DNA of 64,000 bases, from positions 2,203,989 to 2,267,988 of the forward strand of contig CM035361.1 of NCBI GenBank assembly GCA_020137815.1, written 5' to 3'. The translations under genes were made by a program, and so were the position numbers. This DNA comes from Hormiphora californensis. Its lineage: Eukaryota; Ctenophora; Tentaculata; Cydippida; Pleurobrachiidae. The notes beneath the pieces were generated by a model, which was given only the letters and a program-made list of their open reading frames with translations, did not search any database and was not told the origin of the DNA. Positions 52,416 to 64,000 of this stretch are shown here, in pieces. Position 1 is the stretch's first letter. Each line of letters opens with the position of its first letter.

Positions 52416-54124
52416 ATTTTTGACTCTGTCCACTTTTAACTCTAATTTTTTCTCTATCTTTTTTATCAAGTTTGTCTCACTCTTTCTCTTACTTTATTAC
52501 TCTTTCTTTATCGATATCTCTATAGCATTGACAGACCATGACAGACCATGACAGACCATGACCAGACCATAGTCCATAGGTCATAAGTCATAGTCATTAG
52601 TCATATCAATTAACCCTCGGGGCTCCGAAGTTTAATCAAAACAGGGTAACGTGCTTTTTAAATCACGTCCTGATAACAATAATTATTATCATAATCAAAA
52701 CGGTTTATTGTAATTGTCAATATGTAGCCAAAAGAAACGGTAATACATTCAATGTACATGGGATAACTAAGGTGCAGCGAGCTGCGTGTGGTGGAGAAAT
52801 GGCTTACCCTATATTTGTGTTACTATTTAACAACAACTGTCCTGAGAGTGACCAGAAACATTGTACCGCTGCAGCATGATCGCTACCCACGGATGTCCGT
52901 TTAGCTACTATTTGGGGAGGAACTCCAGACAGGTTTGATTTTTCAAACCAAGCTGCGCTGGCCCCCGAGCCTGTCGGATGATGTAAATTGAACCAACGCT
53001 AGGGCGAATAACTTATAAAACCTTATGAGTCAGTGTTTGACAACACTGTTTTGTGGTGTCGGCTCTCTCTTTGTCTCAGAGTGCCCCTTCATAGAGATAT
53101 CCAGAATCATGATCAACCCGGCCCCCAGACAGCTCTTCTCCACGTTGTTGAGGTTTCCTTAACAACTGGTTGTGTTTGTGTCGTTACGAAGTCGGTACTG
53201 GAACATAATGCTAGCCCCCCAAAAAAAACCCGCACAAAAACCCCCAAAACCGAAAACCTACACCCTTTGAATGTGGGGTCTAATTTCGAAGAATGAGATT
53301 GGAGAACGTACGTTGTGACGGTGGGATTAGTAATTCGAGCATGTGAACGATTAATTATAATTAACTCATAGATCGAATAATTATGATATGGGATCGCCTC
53401 CGTTTCGGACCTTCACATGATGATGCTGCATCAAAGACCAAATCTTGGAAATTAACTTCATTTGCCGTGACTTGTGTTATAAATTGGCACATATTATATA
53501 AAAAATGAAGTTTCTTAAGTTTGAAGTATTTTTTCTGGATTCGAAACAAGAAAGCTTTGAATCCACCAGATTTATGAAAGCTCAGTGTCTTTCAATTGAA
53601 GTAATGAAGTGAAGTATCTTCTGCTTGAAAATACTTCAAACAAAATCTGCGACTGATTTTATGAAGCATTTTTCAATTGAAGTAATGAAGTGAAGTATCT
53701 TCTGAGTAGGACAATCTTTCAACAAAATCGGCAGCTGGATTGAAGTATTTCGAATATAATTTTTAATGAAGCAAACAACTGAAGCAATTTTGTCTGGCGG
53801 TTATTACTTCTATGGTAGAAAAGTTTAACTAACGAAGCATAATTTATTTCCGAATTATATTAGCGAAGCAATTGCCATTTGCTTCACTTTTCTGCGTTTT
53901 TCAAAATAAAAGTACTTCACAAAAACATCACTCTATTTTTTGATAGATATTGAGACACGAGACTTAGCCCATCTGTAGATCTTTTTCTCCTGATCAAGAT
54001 GGTATAATAACTCAAAATCGCCAAATTGCAAATCCTACTTCATTACTAAAAAAAGGGGCAGAGTTGTGGCATTGGCGACTATGGGTGAAAATGACCAATA
54101 TTACATGCCAGCGATGGAGAGAGA

Positions 54125-54197
54125 GGAGAGGCGGGGGGGGGGGGGGGGGGGGGGTGGGGGGGAGGGGGGGGGTGGTGGGGGGGGGGAGGGGAGGGTG

Positions 54198-54230
<33 letters not shown>

Positions 54231-54260
54231 CGAGAGATAGAGTGCAGAGAGAGAGAAGAG

Positions 54261-54300
<40 letters not shown>
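54125..54300. repeat. Poly(G)/(GA)n low-complexity tract
   Basis: G runs broken by single A or T, then GA dinucleotides. Adjacent to the right end of the 5.44 kb element. Confidence 0.9.
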
Positions 54301-56040
54301 GGCATGGGTGCCTGCTGCTGCACAAATGAAATGTTTCTAGCAGGATTGTTTAGTCATTGGAACCTGATACACATGGTGCTGATGTAATTGAGAGCTGTAC
54401 TGGAGGGGTGGAGATCTGGTCTGGTGGGAGAGGAGGGGGTGGAGATCTGTTCACCTTCAATCTGAGAACCGCAGTGATCAGAGCATTGGCCTGGTAGCAA
54501 TCTCAATTGTATCTGCAGATATTCACCAGAACATTAAAGGATAGGATAGATCCGTTTGAATCTGAAATGTATAAACCAAGACTTCATGTCAGAAATCAAA
54601 GCATTTCTAATTCATTAATTAAGTTTGTTATGGTAGATATTGACACTATCAACAAATCGTATCACGCAATGCGTTTTACGTATTACGATTTCTTAGAAGT
54701 GTCAATAACTATATTCTCTACCAATAAACAAATTATTTTTAGCCATGTTTAAATAGTGCGAGTTTTCATATCCCGAGTCTAAGTAGGAAACATCAGACCC
54801 TTTCTACACCCTAGATAGAAGGAATACATATCCAGAATGTGGGTTATGGTAGTTGTACTGACGCATTCGCGGACAAAAAAGGGGATTGGGGGATATTGCT
54901 GCACTGAATAAAGATGGGAGTGGTTCCAAGAGGGGATAGAATTGGTTCCGTAGGTGAAGTGCCCTTGAAACATTGAATAATTGTGTGCTGTAATTAAAAT
55001 CTTTCCTCATCCCTAGGACCCTTAACAAGATCAACTGAAAGTCCCGCAGTTAGCTGTGGTGGTGGAACCTTTCCGAAGTTAATCAAATTGTTTTCACTAT
55101 CTTTGCTGTCATGACAACTACCAATATTTTGACAAAAAAGTCATGGTAAGAGATTCAAAATTTACATTAAGTCGTAGGTCAACTGTCAGCGTTATAATTC
55201 CGGTCTTAGCGAAGTGCGAGAAAGGTAGACAGTAGATCGAGTTGCCTCGCTCGACCCTCTTCCCCGCACCCCGGGTTTGAACAAAACAAAGATTGAGTGG
55301 GTGGGTGGACTGGTTAGAAGAGCCGTCTACTATTATCATGATTATACCCGTTCCCGCCCTACTGTATGGGGGTATAATGCTAGAAATGAACAAAATATAT
55401 AATCTGTCACCCACGCTTTTCCAAGCCCTGTTTGCTTTTCCGAACATGAATATAATGGTCATTGTTTGTAACAATCATTCATTGTCAGTTTCACTACTGC
55501 CGCCAGCCTGGAATCATGGATGGAAGGAATATTACGATTATGCAGGTCAGCGTTGACCCAATTGGCGATTATAACTCCGAATTTTTTGTGGAAATTGCCA
55601 TCTTCAGCCGGCCAATACATCGCCAAACCACCGAGCTATTTTATCTGATGAATAAAGGAAGGTTGAATGATACGGCTCTTGGAAGGCATTCCATACATTG
55701 CATTGAGTAGCTTGAAACATTCCAAAAGGACCAAGAGTTCTGAAAAGTCACGTGAACTTGCCCCCACCTACCACATTTTTGCCCTACACGCCTGTTCCCT
55801 GGCCCTCAGGCTCCTAGAAAAGACGGAAATTTATATCTGAGTAGATTGTTCATTTGGGTATTTGAAATTTATGGACATAGAAATGAATAATTTCGCAAAT
55901 TCTTGTAATTTTATGGCATGAGTAGATAGACTTGAGGGCGGGCCTGGTTATTGGTTTTTCTTCCCAGAAAAAAGGGGGTTAGCTGAGGTGCTTGTGTATC
56001 TGTAGCTCCAAACCACCGCGGTGGTGCACCGGAGCGAAGT
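54301..56040. other. Intergenic, nothing recognised
   Basis: Open frames up to about 118 codons occur on both strands (for example 55118-55474), but none shows a recognisable domain or splice context. Confidence 0.45.
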
Positions 56041-56640
<600 letters not shown>

Positions 56641-56854
56641 TTATGCGTGGGGTACTTTAAAATCAATGAAATTTCTCTCTCTTACTCCTGTTTCAAACCA
56701 TCTCTCAACTATTCTATCCCTTCTCTCTCACTCTTTAAACTATCCCTCTTTCTTTCTCCCTCTCCCCTCTCTCTCTCTGCCTTTCTCCACACTGTCTCTT
56801 CAATGATGTCTCATTTGGATAAGTAGACATAGCTTACACGCCAAAAACCCTACA

Positions 56855-56955
56855 AACCAGGATATGAAAAGATAGAAAGATAGAGATGGAAAGATAGAAA
56901 TATAGAGATGGAAAGATAGAAAGATAGAGATGGAAAGATAGAAAGATAGACATGA
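56855..56955. repeat. GATAGAAAGATAGAGATGGA tandem repeat
   Basis: About five copies of a GATA-rich unit of about 22 bp. Confidence 0.85.
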
Positions 56956-57249
56956 AAGGGATTTCCTGGGGGCTGATAGGTACAGTCCAGCATGTGTGCA
57001 GGAGTGGCAGCAAGTGGGGAAATTTGAAACATGTCTGAGTAGTAAAACACACGTAGGTAGTCTACTGAAACCATTTCGCAACTCGGTCAATGTGGACTGA
57101 GGGTGCCCGTTTTTTTCGAAGCTTTGTTGACCAAGTGGCTCTACGACTGTAGATGGCTATCAATAACCAAACCTCGAGGAGCAATAATTGGTATTATCGA
57201 GTTTGATTATTGACATTCGAGAACTCAAAACCATGATACATTTTCCCGA

Positions 57250-57519
57250 CGTACCTTGTGCCTGAGAGGGTTTTTCCTTTTGGGGGGGCTGCATATCTGT
57301 TCCCGGAAAATTTGGGCTGGTGCCCTTTTTAGGGGTACATGAAAAAAAGAAGGAAGAGGGGGGAGAGAGGGGAGAGGAGGGGGGAGAGAGAGGAGAGAGA
57401 AGAAGAGAAAAAGAAGGCGGGTAGAACCTCAGCATACAATAATTTTTGGGGGCGGATACTACTTTGAAATACGTCCTGATGGCTGATCTATTTTTCCCCC
57501 TTTCCCCTTTCTCTCTCTC

Positions 57520-57557
<38 letters not shown>

Positions 57558-58920
57558 CCTTTTTCCCCTCTCTCTCTTCTCTTTCCCCCTCTCCCTCTCT
57601 CTATCATCTCCCTCTCTCTTCTCTCCTTTTTTTTCCTCTCCTCTCTCTCTCTCTCTTCTCTCTCTCCTCTCCCCATCTTTTCCCCTTCCCTCTTTTTCCA
57701 CACCCAAACCCCCTTCACCCCTCAGCCCTGCATCAGCTCTTTTTCCCCTGGCCTCAGCCAATATAAAAAAAAAGGGGGGGGAGAAAGGGAGGGGGGGAAA
57801 GGGAATTAAAACGAACTACAACCCAAAGCTTTCTTTTTGGTGAACCATGTCACGGGGATTTTAAACGGGGTTTGTTGCGTGGTTAGGAAACTGACCTTGA
57901 AAGAAAAAAAAAAAGGCCCCTTTAAAAGGAAAAAAGAAAAAAAAAAAGAAAAGGGAAAAAGGAAAAAAAAAAATGAGGGGAATTGGGGGGGGGGTTTTTT
58001 GTCTGCTTTTTCCACTTCCTTTCTTTTGCCTCTTTCGTCCCCCTTTTTTGGGGGGGTTTTGGGGGGTGGCTTCGTTCCCTTTGTAAAAAATTTTCCCTTC
58101 ATTTTCTCTCTTCCCCAACGAATCATAAAAAGGGCAATATTGCTGGAGATTGAGTAGTGATTCCCCCAACCTAGGCGTAATTTTACGTCATTTGACAGCC
58201 AGGCCAAAGCACTATACCTAGTACACCTACATATTATGTTCATCTCCAGCGAGATTGGAAGTACATTGTACAAATGCGCCATTTCATTTGTCAATGGTCC
58301 TGCTTGTCAGTGGGTCCATGTGGCCTGTATGGCGGCGCCATACCCCATTTGATTCTCAAATTGGGACAGTGCGCTCAGATGGGTCGCGGCGCCAGACAGC
58401 ATGTGGCTGGGGCCATTTGACTGGTCACAATTTTACGAAGTGGTTTTATACTTTCTCCTTTTGTTTCTTGTGTGTCAGCCCACGCCAGTATCACTTCTTA
58501 GGATTATTTGAAGGGGAGAGGAGGAGGAGAAGAGAAACGTGAGAAAAATTTGAGGGTGAGAAAAAAGAAAAATTAAGAGAGGGGGGAAAGCTGGGGGGGT
58601 TAAAAGTGCTAGACGGGGCACCCTCATCACCCCCTTTCAAAACATAGCAAGACAGCCGTGGTTCCTTAGCCAATCCCAACCGGCTGTATTGATCACGTGA
58701 TAATCCCCCCCCCAAAACCAAAAGGGGAGAGAAATTTTATCAATGCCCCTTCCAACCAAACAGGGGGGAGATGTAGTCAGGACCTGGCTCGCCAGCCAAA
58801 ACCCGGGAAATGGGTTAGGTTGTTAAAAAAAGGGACGGGGACCAATGGGGTGGGGTTTGGAGGATCACGTGATACCCAGTGTGCAGACAGCAGTGGCCCG
58901 CCGGGGGCAGCAGCATCAGG

Positions 58921-58951
<31 letters not shown>

Positions 58952-59450
58952 GAAGAGAGGAAAAGGGGAAAAAAAGGGAAAAAAGAGGAAGAAAAAGGGG
59001 GAGAAGGGGGGTCTCCGTCCCCCCACCCCCAAAATTGTTAATCGAACTTAAAAGGGACGGTAAAAGTAAAGGGCCAACGGGTAACGAAAACATTCCTCCC
59101 CCTTTTGGGGGCTTTAGCTTTTAGGGAAGGGAAAAGGGAGAAGGGAAGGGGAGCGAAGTTATACCTGAAACGACTAGGGGGGGTTTGGGGGTGGTGGTTT
59201 TACTCATTTTCATGTTCTATTTTTTCCCCCCCTCGGGTTCCCTCTTTTTTTTCCCCTCTCTTTTCCTTGTTTTTTTTTTTTTTTTCCATCGAAAAAAAAA
59301 ATTTTTTACCCTTATTTCCTGAATTTGTTCTTCCCCCCCTATTCAAAATATTTGGGTTCCCCTTTTCCCCCCCTCCCTCTCTTCCAGAAAAACCCAACCC
59401 CCGAAAAAAGGTATCACTCCCCCTTCAACACGAACATATCCATGCTTGAT
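57250..59450. other. Homopolymer-rich, probably low-quality sequence
   Basis: Unusual density of mixed homopolymer runs (GGGGGGG, CCCCCCC, TTTTTTT, AAAAAAAA) inside otherwise normal sequence, plus CT tracts at 57515-57670. The many overlapping frames lack protein features. Confidence 0.6.
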
Positions 59451-60329
59451 CACGAACATTTGACCCATTCTTCCACACCCCTGCTTAAACATGGTGCGAG
59501 ACCGTGCCTCTTAGTTGTCGTCATATGCTATTGCTAAGTCAAGAAGTCCAGTTGACTACATACTGCTTTACTGTCAGTGATTGGGCAACAGAATTGCATA
59601 GAGCACCAGAGATTGGGTGCTCGCAGTATACGGTTAAAACCGGTTTCAACTGGATGGCTGCAGAGATGATATCCGTCAAACTCCACCTCACATGTATGTT
59701 ATATAGACGCTGTCAGACTTAGCCCGCCTGACCTGCCTTCGTGATTGAAGCAAAAAGGGTCAGGCAATTGCCTGACAGGGTTCACATGAAGTCATGAAAA
59801 AAAGGAAAAAAAGGGCAGTGGCCGTAAGACAGCTGCACTGCTGCAATTTTTTATCACAATTCACATCATTCGACTTCGACATTCAAGCAAAATCTGAGAA
59901 TTGAGAATTCGGTTCTTTGGAATTAGCATGTTTTCATTTTCCTTATCTACCCTGAACATCTTGCTTTCACTCTGCACCTGCAGTTGGCACAGCTCCACAT
60001 CTTTCCACCAAGTAGCAAGTGTCCACTTGTCTGAAGCAGTCCCAGAAGGGGAGTGAGCCCCTCGCACTCTTACTTTACGTAGCGCGCGGAACATTCGCTG
60101 TGATGTGAGTGGGTTACGCTCAGAAAAGGCGCGACATTTTGTGAGGGAGCATGTAAAGAGGAACTCGTGCACGCGCAGCACTTTCAGACAGTAAAGCGCA
60201 ACGTCGCCACATGGTTTGCATATCATATTCGTTATAATTATGCCATCGAAGATGTTATTAATTATATTGAATATGTTTACGAACAAACAAACAATATTTT
60301 AATCGTCAAGTAAGAACTGATCTGTAAAG
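59451..60329. other. Intergenic, nothing recognised
   Basis: A 141-codon minus-strand frame (59861-60286) has no recognisable domain. No repeat identified. Confidence 0.4.
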
Positions 60330-60475
60330 TCCATTTTTTTTCAACTGTTCACCCAAAATTGAAGTTTCAGTGAAATTTAGAATTTTCGTGGCGCGCGCTA
60401 CACGTTAACATGTGATAGACGCGCAAAACAATTCCGCGCACGACTTTGGGGGGTGAACAGTTGAAAAAAAATGGA
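60330..60475. mobile_element. MITE with TCCATTTTTTTTCAACTG ends, copy 2
   Basis: Inverted-orientation relative of 22325-22472, sharing the TIRs and the interior words GCGCGC, ACACGTTAACATGTGATA and CAATTCCGCGCACGACTTTG. Confidence 0.88.
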
Positions 60476-60481
60476 GTAAAG

Positions 60482-60696
60482 TCGGATTTTTTGAAACTGT
60501 CACCCCCCTAGAGTTTTCAAATTTCTTTAAATGACCATAAGTCCGGTTCCTGATGAGATAGAGACTTGAAATTTGGAAGTTACGAAGATCTTGCTAAGTT
60601 CTTCCGAACCTCCAAATTTCAAGTCTCTATCTTATCAGGAGCCGGAGATATGACAATTTTTTTATTTCAGGGGGGTGACAGTTTCAAAAAATCCGA
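60482..60696. mobile_element. Palindromic MITE, TCGGATTTTTTGAAACTG ends
   Basis: Termini TCGGATTTTTTGAAACTG plus TCACCCCCCT and the complement. Inner inverted arms include AGATAGAGACTTGAAATTTG. It starts six bases after the previous MITE. Confidence 0.88.
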
Positions 60697-60779
60697 GTAT
60701 ATATGCACACGCTAGGATTTAATGAAAGCGTTGCTCACAAACGCCGCGCAAATTTTCTCCATGTGCGCGCTCGATACGA

Positions 60780-61001
60780 TAGTGGAAGCTCTTACGGTAA
60801 TTCCCACGCCCCGTGGGAAAGTTTTCGAGCGTGGGAAAGTTTTCAAACCGTGGGAAAAGAGAGATACATACAATAACGTTTAAAAAATAATTATTTTTTA
60901 AACGTTATTGTATGTATCTCTCTTTTCCCACGGTTCGAAAATTTTCCCACGGTCAAAAACTTTCCCACGGTGCGTGGGAAATACCGTAAGAGCTTCCACT
61001 A
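60780..61001. mobile_element. Near-perfect palindromic MITE, TAGTGGAAGCTCTTACGGTA ends
   Basis: Arms meet at an AT-rich centre (AAACGTTTAAAAAATAATTA region). CCCACGG/CCGTGGG motifs occur several times per arm. CGA is found directly outside both ends (possible 3-bp duplication). Confidence 0.88.
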
Positions 61002-61294
61002 CGAGCTTCAGTCGAAAAAATGCACACACAAATTTTGAAAGGGGCGACAAAACTTTTTTTCTTCGTTTTTGCCTCATTTTTATGTTTGTCCGAAGTTTGA
61101 TCCTTAACTGAGTATTGAGTTACTATGCTTAATGTTTGCCTAATGGCTCTACCTCACATATTTGTTAGCGGCTAGGATGTTGGTGTCTTTAGTTTCCACA
61201 TCTCTTAACGCCGCTGGCCCCGCCCCAGACGTAAAGAACCCTATCCGCAATCCGATTATTTCAAAATGAAAACCTCCCATACTCTTTTAGCCAA

Positions 61295-62002
61295 ATGTCC
61301 CTCATATTAATATCAGCAGTTGTACTCCTCTCGACAGTTCACGCCGGAGTCATCACAATAAACGATGAGAACAGAGAAATTGTCCTCCAGGGGGAGTGGT
61401 TTATAAAGGCATACGCACCATGGTGTGGTGCTTGTAAATCAATCGCTAAGTCCTGGGTCGATTTGGGGAAATGGTCAGAAGGAAGGGATTATAATATCGG
61501 CGAGATTGATATTACCGAGGGGCACTCCTTGTCAAATGAGCTCCTGGTATCGAGAATACCCACACTGTATCATGTGAAAAATGGGGAGTTTAGGGTATAT
61601 CGTGCAGGATCAAGAGATGTGGAATCCTGGAAACGGTTTCTTGAAAATAGTGAATGGGAGAAAATTGAGCCATTGTCTTGGTACCGAAAGCCCGGTTCCC
61701 TGCCTATGACCTTATTTGGAATGCTGACGAAATGTGCTCTATGGGCAACTGGTTACCATGGTTACATGACTAAAGAGTTGGGTATGAACGCGACTGTTGC
61801 CGGTGCTCTCCTCTTCTTCCTCCCTATGATCTTCCTCATATTTTTCTTTATCGTTGGTGTGTGCTCCGTTCACTATTTCCTCGGGAAACAGAAACCAGCC
61901 AATTTAGTGGGAATGCAGAGAGCAAAACCGAGGACAACGAGTCAGAGCAGAAGCGATAATCAGGAGGAGAGTAAGGGGGACGAAACTAAAAAGGACCAGT
62001 GA
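61295..62002 (+). CDS. TMX1: Thioredoxin-related transmembrane protein 1
   Basis: 235 aa, single exon. Signal peptide (about 1-17, MSLILISAVVLLSTVHA), then a thioredoxin domain with active site WCGAC (Cys44, Cys47) and the cis-proline loop RIPT (Pro89). Then PLSWYRKPGS as in TMX1, a transmembrane helix (about 167-194, very Phe-rich) and a charged cytosolic tail. TMX1 is an ER membrane protein disulfide isomerase. Vertebrate TMX1 has CPAC, whereas CGAC here is closer to the PDI-type CGHC in position 2. The next gene starts 233 bp downstream on the same strand. Confidence 0.93.
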   Translation: MSLILISAVVLLSTVHAGVITINDENREIVLQGEWFIKAYAPWCGACKSIAKSWVDLGKWSEGRDYNIGEIDITEGHSLSNELLVSRIPTLYHVKNGEFRVYRAGSRDVESWKRFLENSEWEKIEPLSWYRKPGSLPMTLFGMLTKCALWATGYHGYMTKELGMNATVAGALLFFLPMIFLIFFFIVGVCSVHYFLGKQKPANLVGMQRAKPRTTSQSRSDNQEESKGDETKKDQ

Positions 62003-62235
62003 AAATGTTTTCAGAATATGTTGATTAATTTAATTTGTACCAACCCCGTTTATACCCGTTTATGTGTGTTTGTGACTTTATTTATGGTTTAAAAAGTTAA
62101 TTTAGTATCAAAAAGCTGTGTTTTCATAGATCATCAATCTTTCTTCCCTCTTTTTTACAACGTTACCCTTGCACCCGACTCTCAGACAATTCAACAGTGT
62201 TTTAAGAGCTGAATTACTTTATAGTAGGGGACATC

Positions 62236-64000
62236 ATGGCAACGCCAGCACTTGCAGCGAAAGAGAGGGGGAATGCAGCTTACAAAGCTAAGAAGTTCAA
62301 CGAGGCTATTGCCGCTTATGATGAAGCCATCGCCCTTGATCCCACTGATATTACCTTCTACAACAACAAGGGAGGTGAGTGCAGGGTGGTCCAGAATTAT
62401 TGATCCTGGTTTTAACAGAATGGTTTGAGTTAGGGATATAATGCAATTGTTAATTATAATTAAAGACTCTATAATTAACTCCAATTACTTCTAATATGCA
62501 ATTGTTAGTTGATTAAAGACATTATAATTGACTCCCCCTACTTCACAGCTGTACACTTTGAGAAGGGAGAGTATGACCAGGTGATTGAGGTGTGCACCAA
62601 GGGATTGGATGTTGGTAGGGAACAACGGGCCGATTATAAACATGTTGCCAAGTGAGTTATCCCCCTTCGACCGTTCTTCTTTGTTTTTTTTTCTGTGCTC
62701 CTATGTTTTTTATGAACTTTAAAAATCCCAAAATTTCCTACACGCCAATCTTCCACATTTTCCCTAAAACCACTGAAATCTGTTCCCTCTCTATAAGTCC
62801 CCTTTTCAGATCGTTGTCCCGTATCGGTAAGGCATACTTCAAGAAGGGTGACCTTGATTCTGCTATGACGTTCTACGACAAGGCCATCTGTGAACACCGA
62901 GATCCAGCCATCCTAAAGGAGCGATCTGAGGTGAGTGAGATAAAGACTAGAGAGAGTGAGATTGAGATATATTAGGAGGAACTTGGCAAGGCTTTCAAAA
63001 TTCAAAGTAGGGACCAATAATACACATCTCAAACAAACAAATAAATAATAATAGTCCCATTCCTTGCAAGTGATACCAAAAGTAAAAACACGCCCACACA
63101 CGCAATCTACAGTCAATGCTTCCCACATGTTTTTGGGGCCTAAAGTAGTTTCGTAGGAAGGATTTCCGAGGATCGGAGTGATGAATGAGAGGCCAATAGG
63201 GAGCTAGAAAGGCCTAGAGCTAAAAGAGAGATCGCCCATTATATTCACGGGGAGATGCCCGGATGAAAAAGATTCTGACATCTCCCCGTGAATACTTGGG
63301 CAGGTGTTAGTTGTTAGTAAAGAATGAATAATAATCGAACATGAATTACAAAAAGCAGAAGTCAGTCTAAAGACAGAACAAACAGAAGTCAGTCTCTAAA
63401 GACAGAACAAACAGAAGTCAGTCTCTAAAGACATAACAAACAGAAGTCAGTCTCTAAAGACAGAACAAACAGAAGTCAGTCTCTAAAGACAGAACAAACA
63501 GAAGTCAGTCTCTAAAGACAGAACAAACAGAAGTCAGTCTCTAAAGACATAACAAACAGAAGTCAGTCTCTAAAGACAGAACAAACAGAAGTCAGTCTCT
63601 AAAGACAGAACAAACAGAAGTCAGTCTCTAAAGACAGAACAAACAGAAGTCAGTCTCTAAAGACAGAACAAACAGAAGTCAGTCTCTAAAGACAGAACAA
63701 ACAGCTAAATACCACTGGGTGCCTCAGCTCACCCGTCCAGGTATTATAACAGTAGCTATATATTGTGTTGTCTCAGTCATTAAATCACCTGAACTACTGC
63801 TACATGGTATTACCCATGTCGCTGTATCATCATCACAGTACGCCTCAACCTCCTCCCCAGAACACTGGTAAAGTTTCTTCTCGCCTCGTTCTTTGCCTTG
63901 GGCTATCGTGTTTCCTTGAAGGTCCAGTAGCGGGGGACAAACTGAAAGAAATGAGTTAATAAAACGGTTGTTTGAAATTAAAAAGTTTGAAATTACGGAG
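62236..64000 (+). CDS. STI1/HOP co-chaperone, short form; first three exons (3' part outside window)
   Basis: Exons 62236-62374, 62549-62651 and 62810-62930 join in frame. The protein starts MATPALAAKERGNAAYKAKK and continues EAIAAYDEAIALDPTDITFY, AVHFEKGEYDQVIEVCTKGL, DVGREQRADYKHVAK and SRIGKAYFKKGDLDSAMTFY, ending here at AEHRDP-like ICEHRDPAILKERSE before a GTGAGT donor. This is the TPR2A domain of STIP1/HOP (which binds the HSP90 C-terminus). Its start coincides with TPR2A, so the usual TPR1-DP1 half (HSP70 binding) appears absent, as in the nematode STI-1. TMX1 ends 233 bp upstream, leaving little room for missing 5' exons. The following exon is not found in the window. Confidence 0.88.
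63242..63293. repeat. Perfect 15-bp hairpin
   Basis: ATTCACGGGGAGATG pairs exactly with CATCTCCCCGTGAAT across a 22-bp loop, in the STI1 intron. Confidence 0.8.
63340..63705 (+). repeat. 29-bp minisatellite, about 12 copies
   Basis: Unit CAGAAGTCAGTCTCTAAAGA followed by CAGAACAAA, repeated head to tail with no spacers. A few units carry CATAAC for CAGAAC. In the STI1 intron. Confidence 0.95.

Larger units (their letters stand above)
48621..54061. mobile_element. 5.44 kb TIR element with subterminal GAAGTA repeats
   Basis: Outer ends CTGCCCCTTTTTTTTAG and CTAAAAAAAGGGGCAG, with further similarity inward (ATGAAGTA ... TTTGCA). AGTT occurs directly outside both ends (48617-48620 and 54062-54065) and may be a 4-bp target duplication. 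The first and last roughly 550 bp are densely dotted with GAAGTA or TACTTC, including a repeated GAAGTAATGAAGTGAAGTAT at 53600 and 53678. Such subterminal motif arrays are typical of transposase binding regions in large DNA transposons. I see no transposase, and the centre holds another inserted element (50275-52324). Confidence 0.7.

Noticed and set aside
59861-60286. 141-codon minus-strand frame
   Set aside because: No domain, no splice partners and no supporting context; kept only as an intergenic note.
63340-63705. Regular direct repeats resembling a CRISPR array
   Set aside because: 29-bp units are directly adjacent with no spacers, in a eukaryotic intron.

Overview
This is a eukaryotic, almost certainly metazoan, chromosome fragment. 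The genes have GT-AG introns and encode animal proteins: adenylosuccinate synthetase, pinin, PI4-kinase beta, NAT9, TMX1, a STI1/HOP co-chaperone, a rhodopsin-like GPCR and a MADF-domain protein. Compact genes with many short introns, single-exon genes, abundant (CT)n/(GA)n tracts and many small inverted-repeat elements suggest an invertebrate. A sponge or another early-branching animal is possible, but the sequence does not settle this.

Layout. 1-4477 (+): last nine exons of adenylosuccinate synthetase; one intron holds a 1.57 kb foldback. 4967-6793 (+): small three-exon DUF1279/FAM210-like candidate. 7840-14487 (-): complete 603-aa pinin model, with several mobile elements in its introns. 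15532-16572 (+): single-exon GPCR. 16999-20228 (-): complete eight-exon PI4-kinase beta model; NAT9 (20359-20935, -) lies 130 bp upstream and carries a one-base frameshift. 20936-23540: cluster of inverted repeats. 23832-41431 (+): 13-exon MADF gene. Its 13 kb penultimate intron holds a LINE with a 1166-aa ORF1 and decayed ORF2 (28460-33702, -), a 163-bp satellite, a 1.3 kb foldback, and a noisy second copy of the gene's own exons. That copy looks like uncorrected long-read gap filling, and an N gap follows at 41454-41553.

42-57 kb is gene-poor: a 20-bp minisatellite, two copies of an element starting with a perfect DNA three-way-junction fold (one copy holds a 339-aa retrotransposon ORF1-like gene), and a 5.44 kb element (48621-54061) with terminal inverted repeats, apparent AGTT target duplication and subterminal GAAGTA motifs, itself hosting a nested 2.05 kb element. 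57.2-59.45 kb looks like low-quality sequence. 60.3-61.0 kb holds three side-by-side palindromic elements. 61295-62002 (+) is single-exon TMX1, and 62236 to the window end is the start of a short STI1/HOP gene.

The host genes are housekeeping functions with no common pathway. No defence or biosynthetic cluster is visible. The most unusual content is repeat biology: long foldbacks within gene introns, repeats abutting splice donors, the hairpin-headed element, the large TIR element and the LINE ORF1. I did not find a convincing new multi-gene system.
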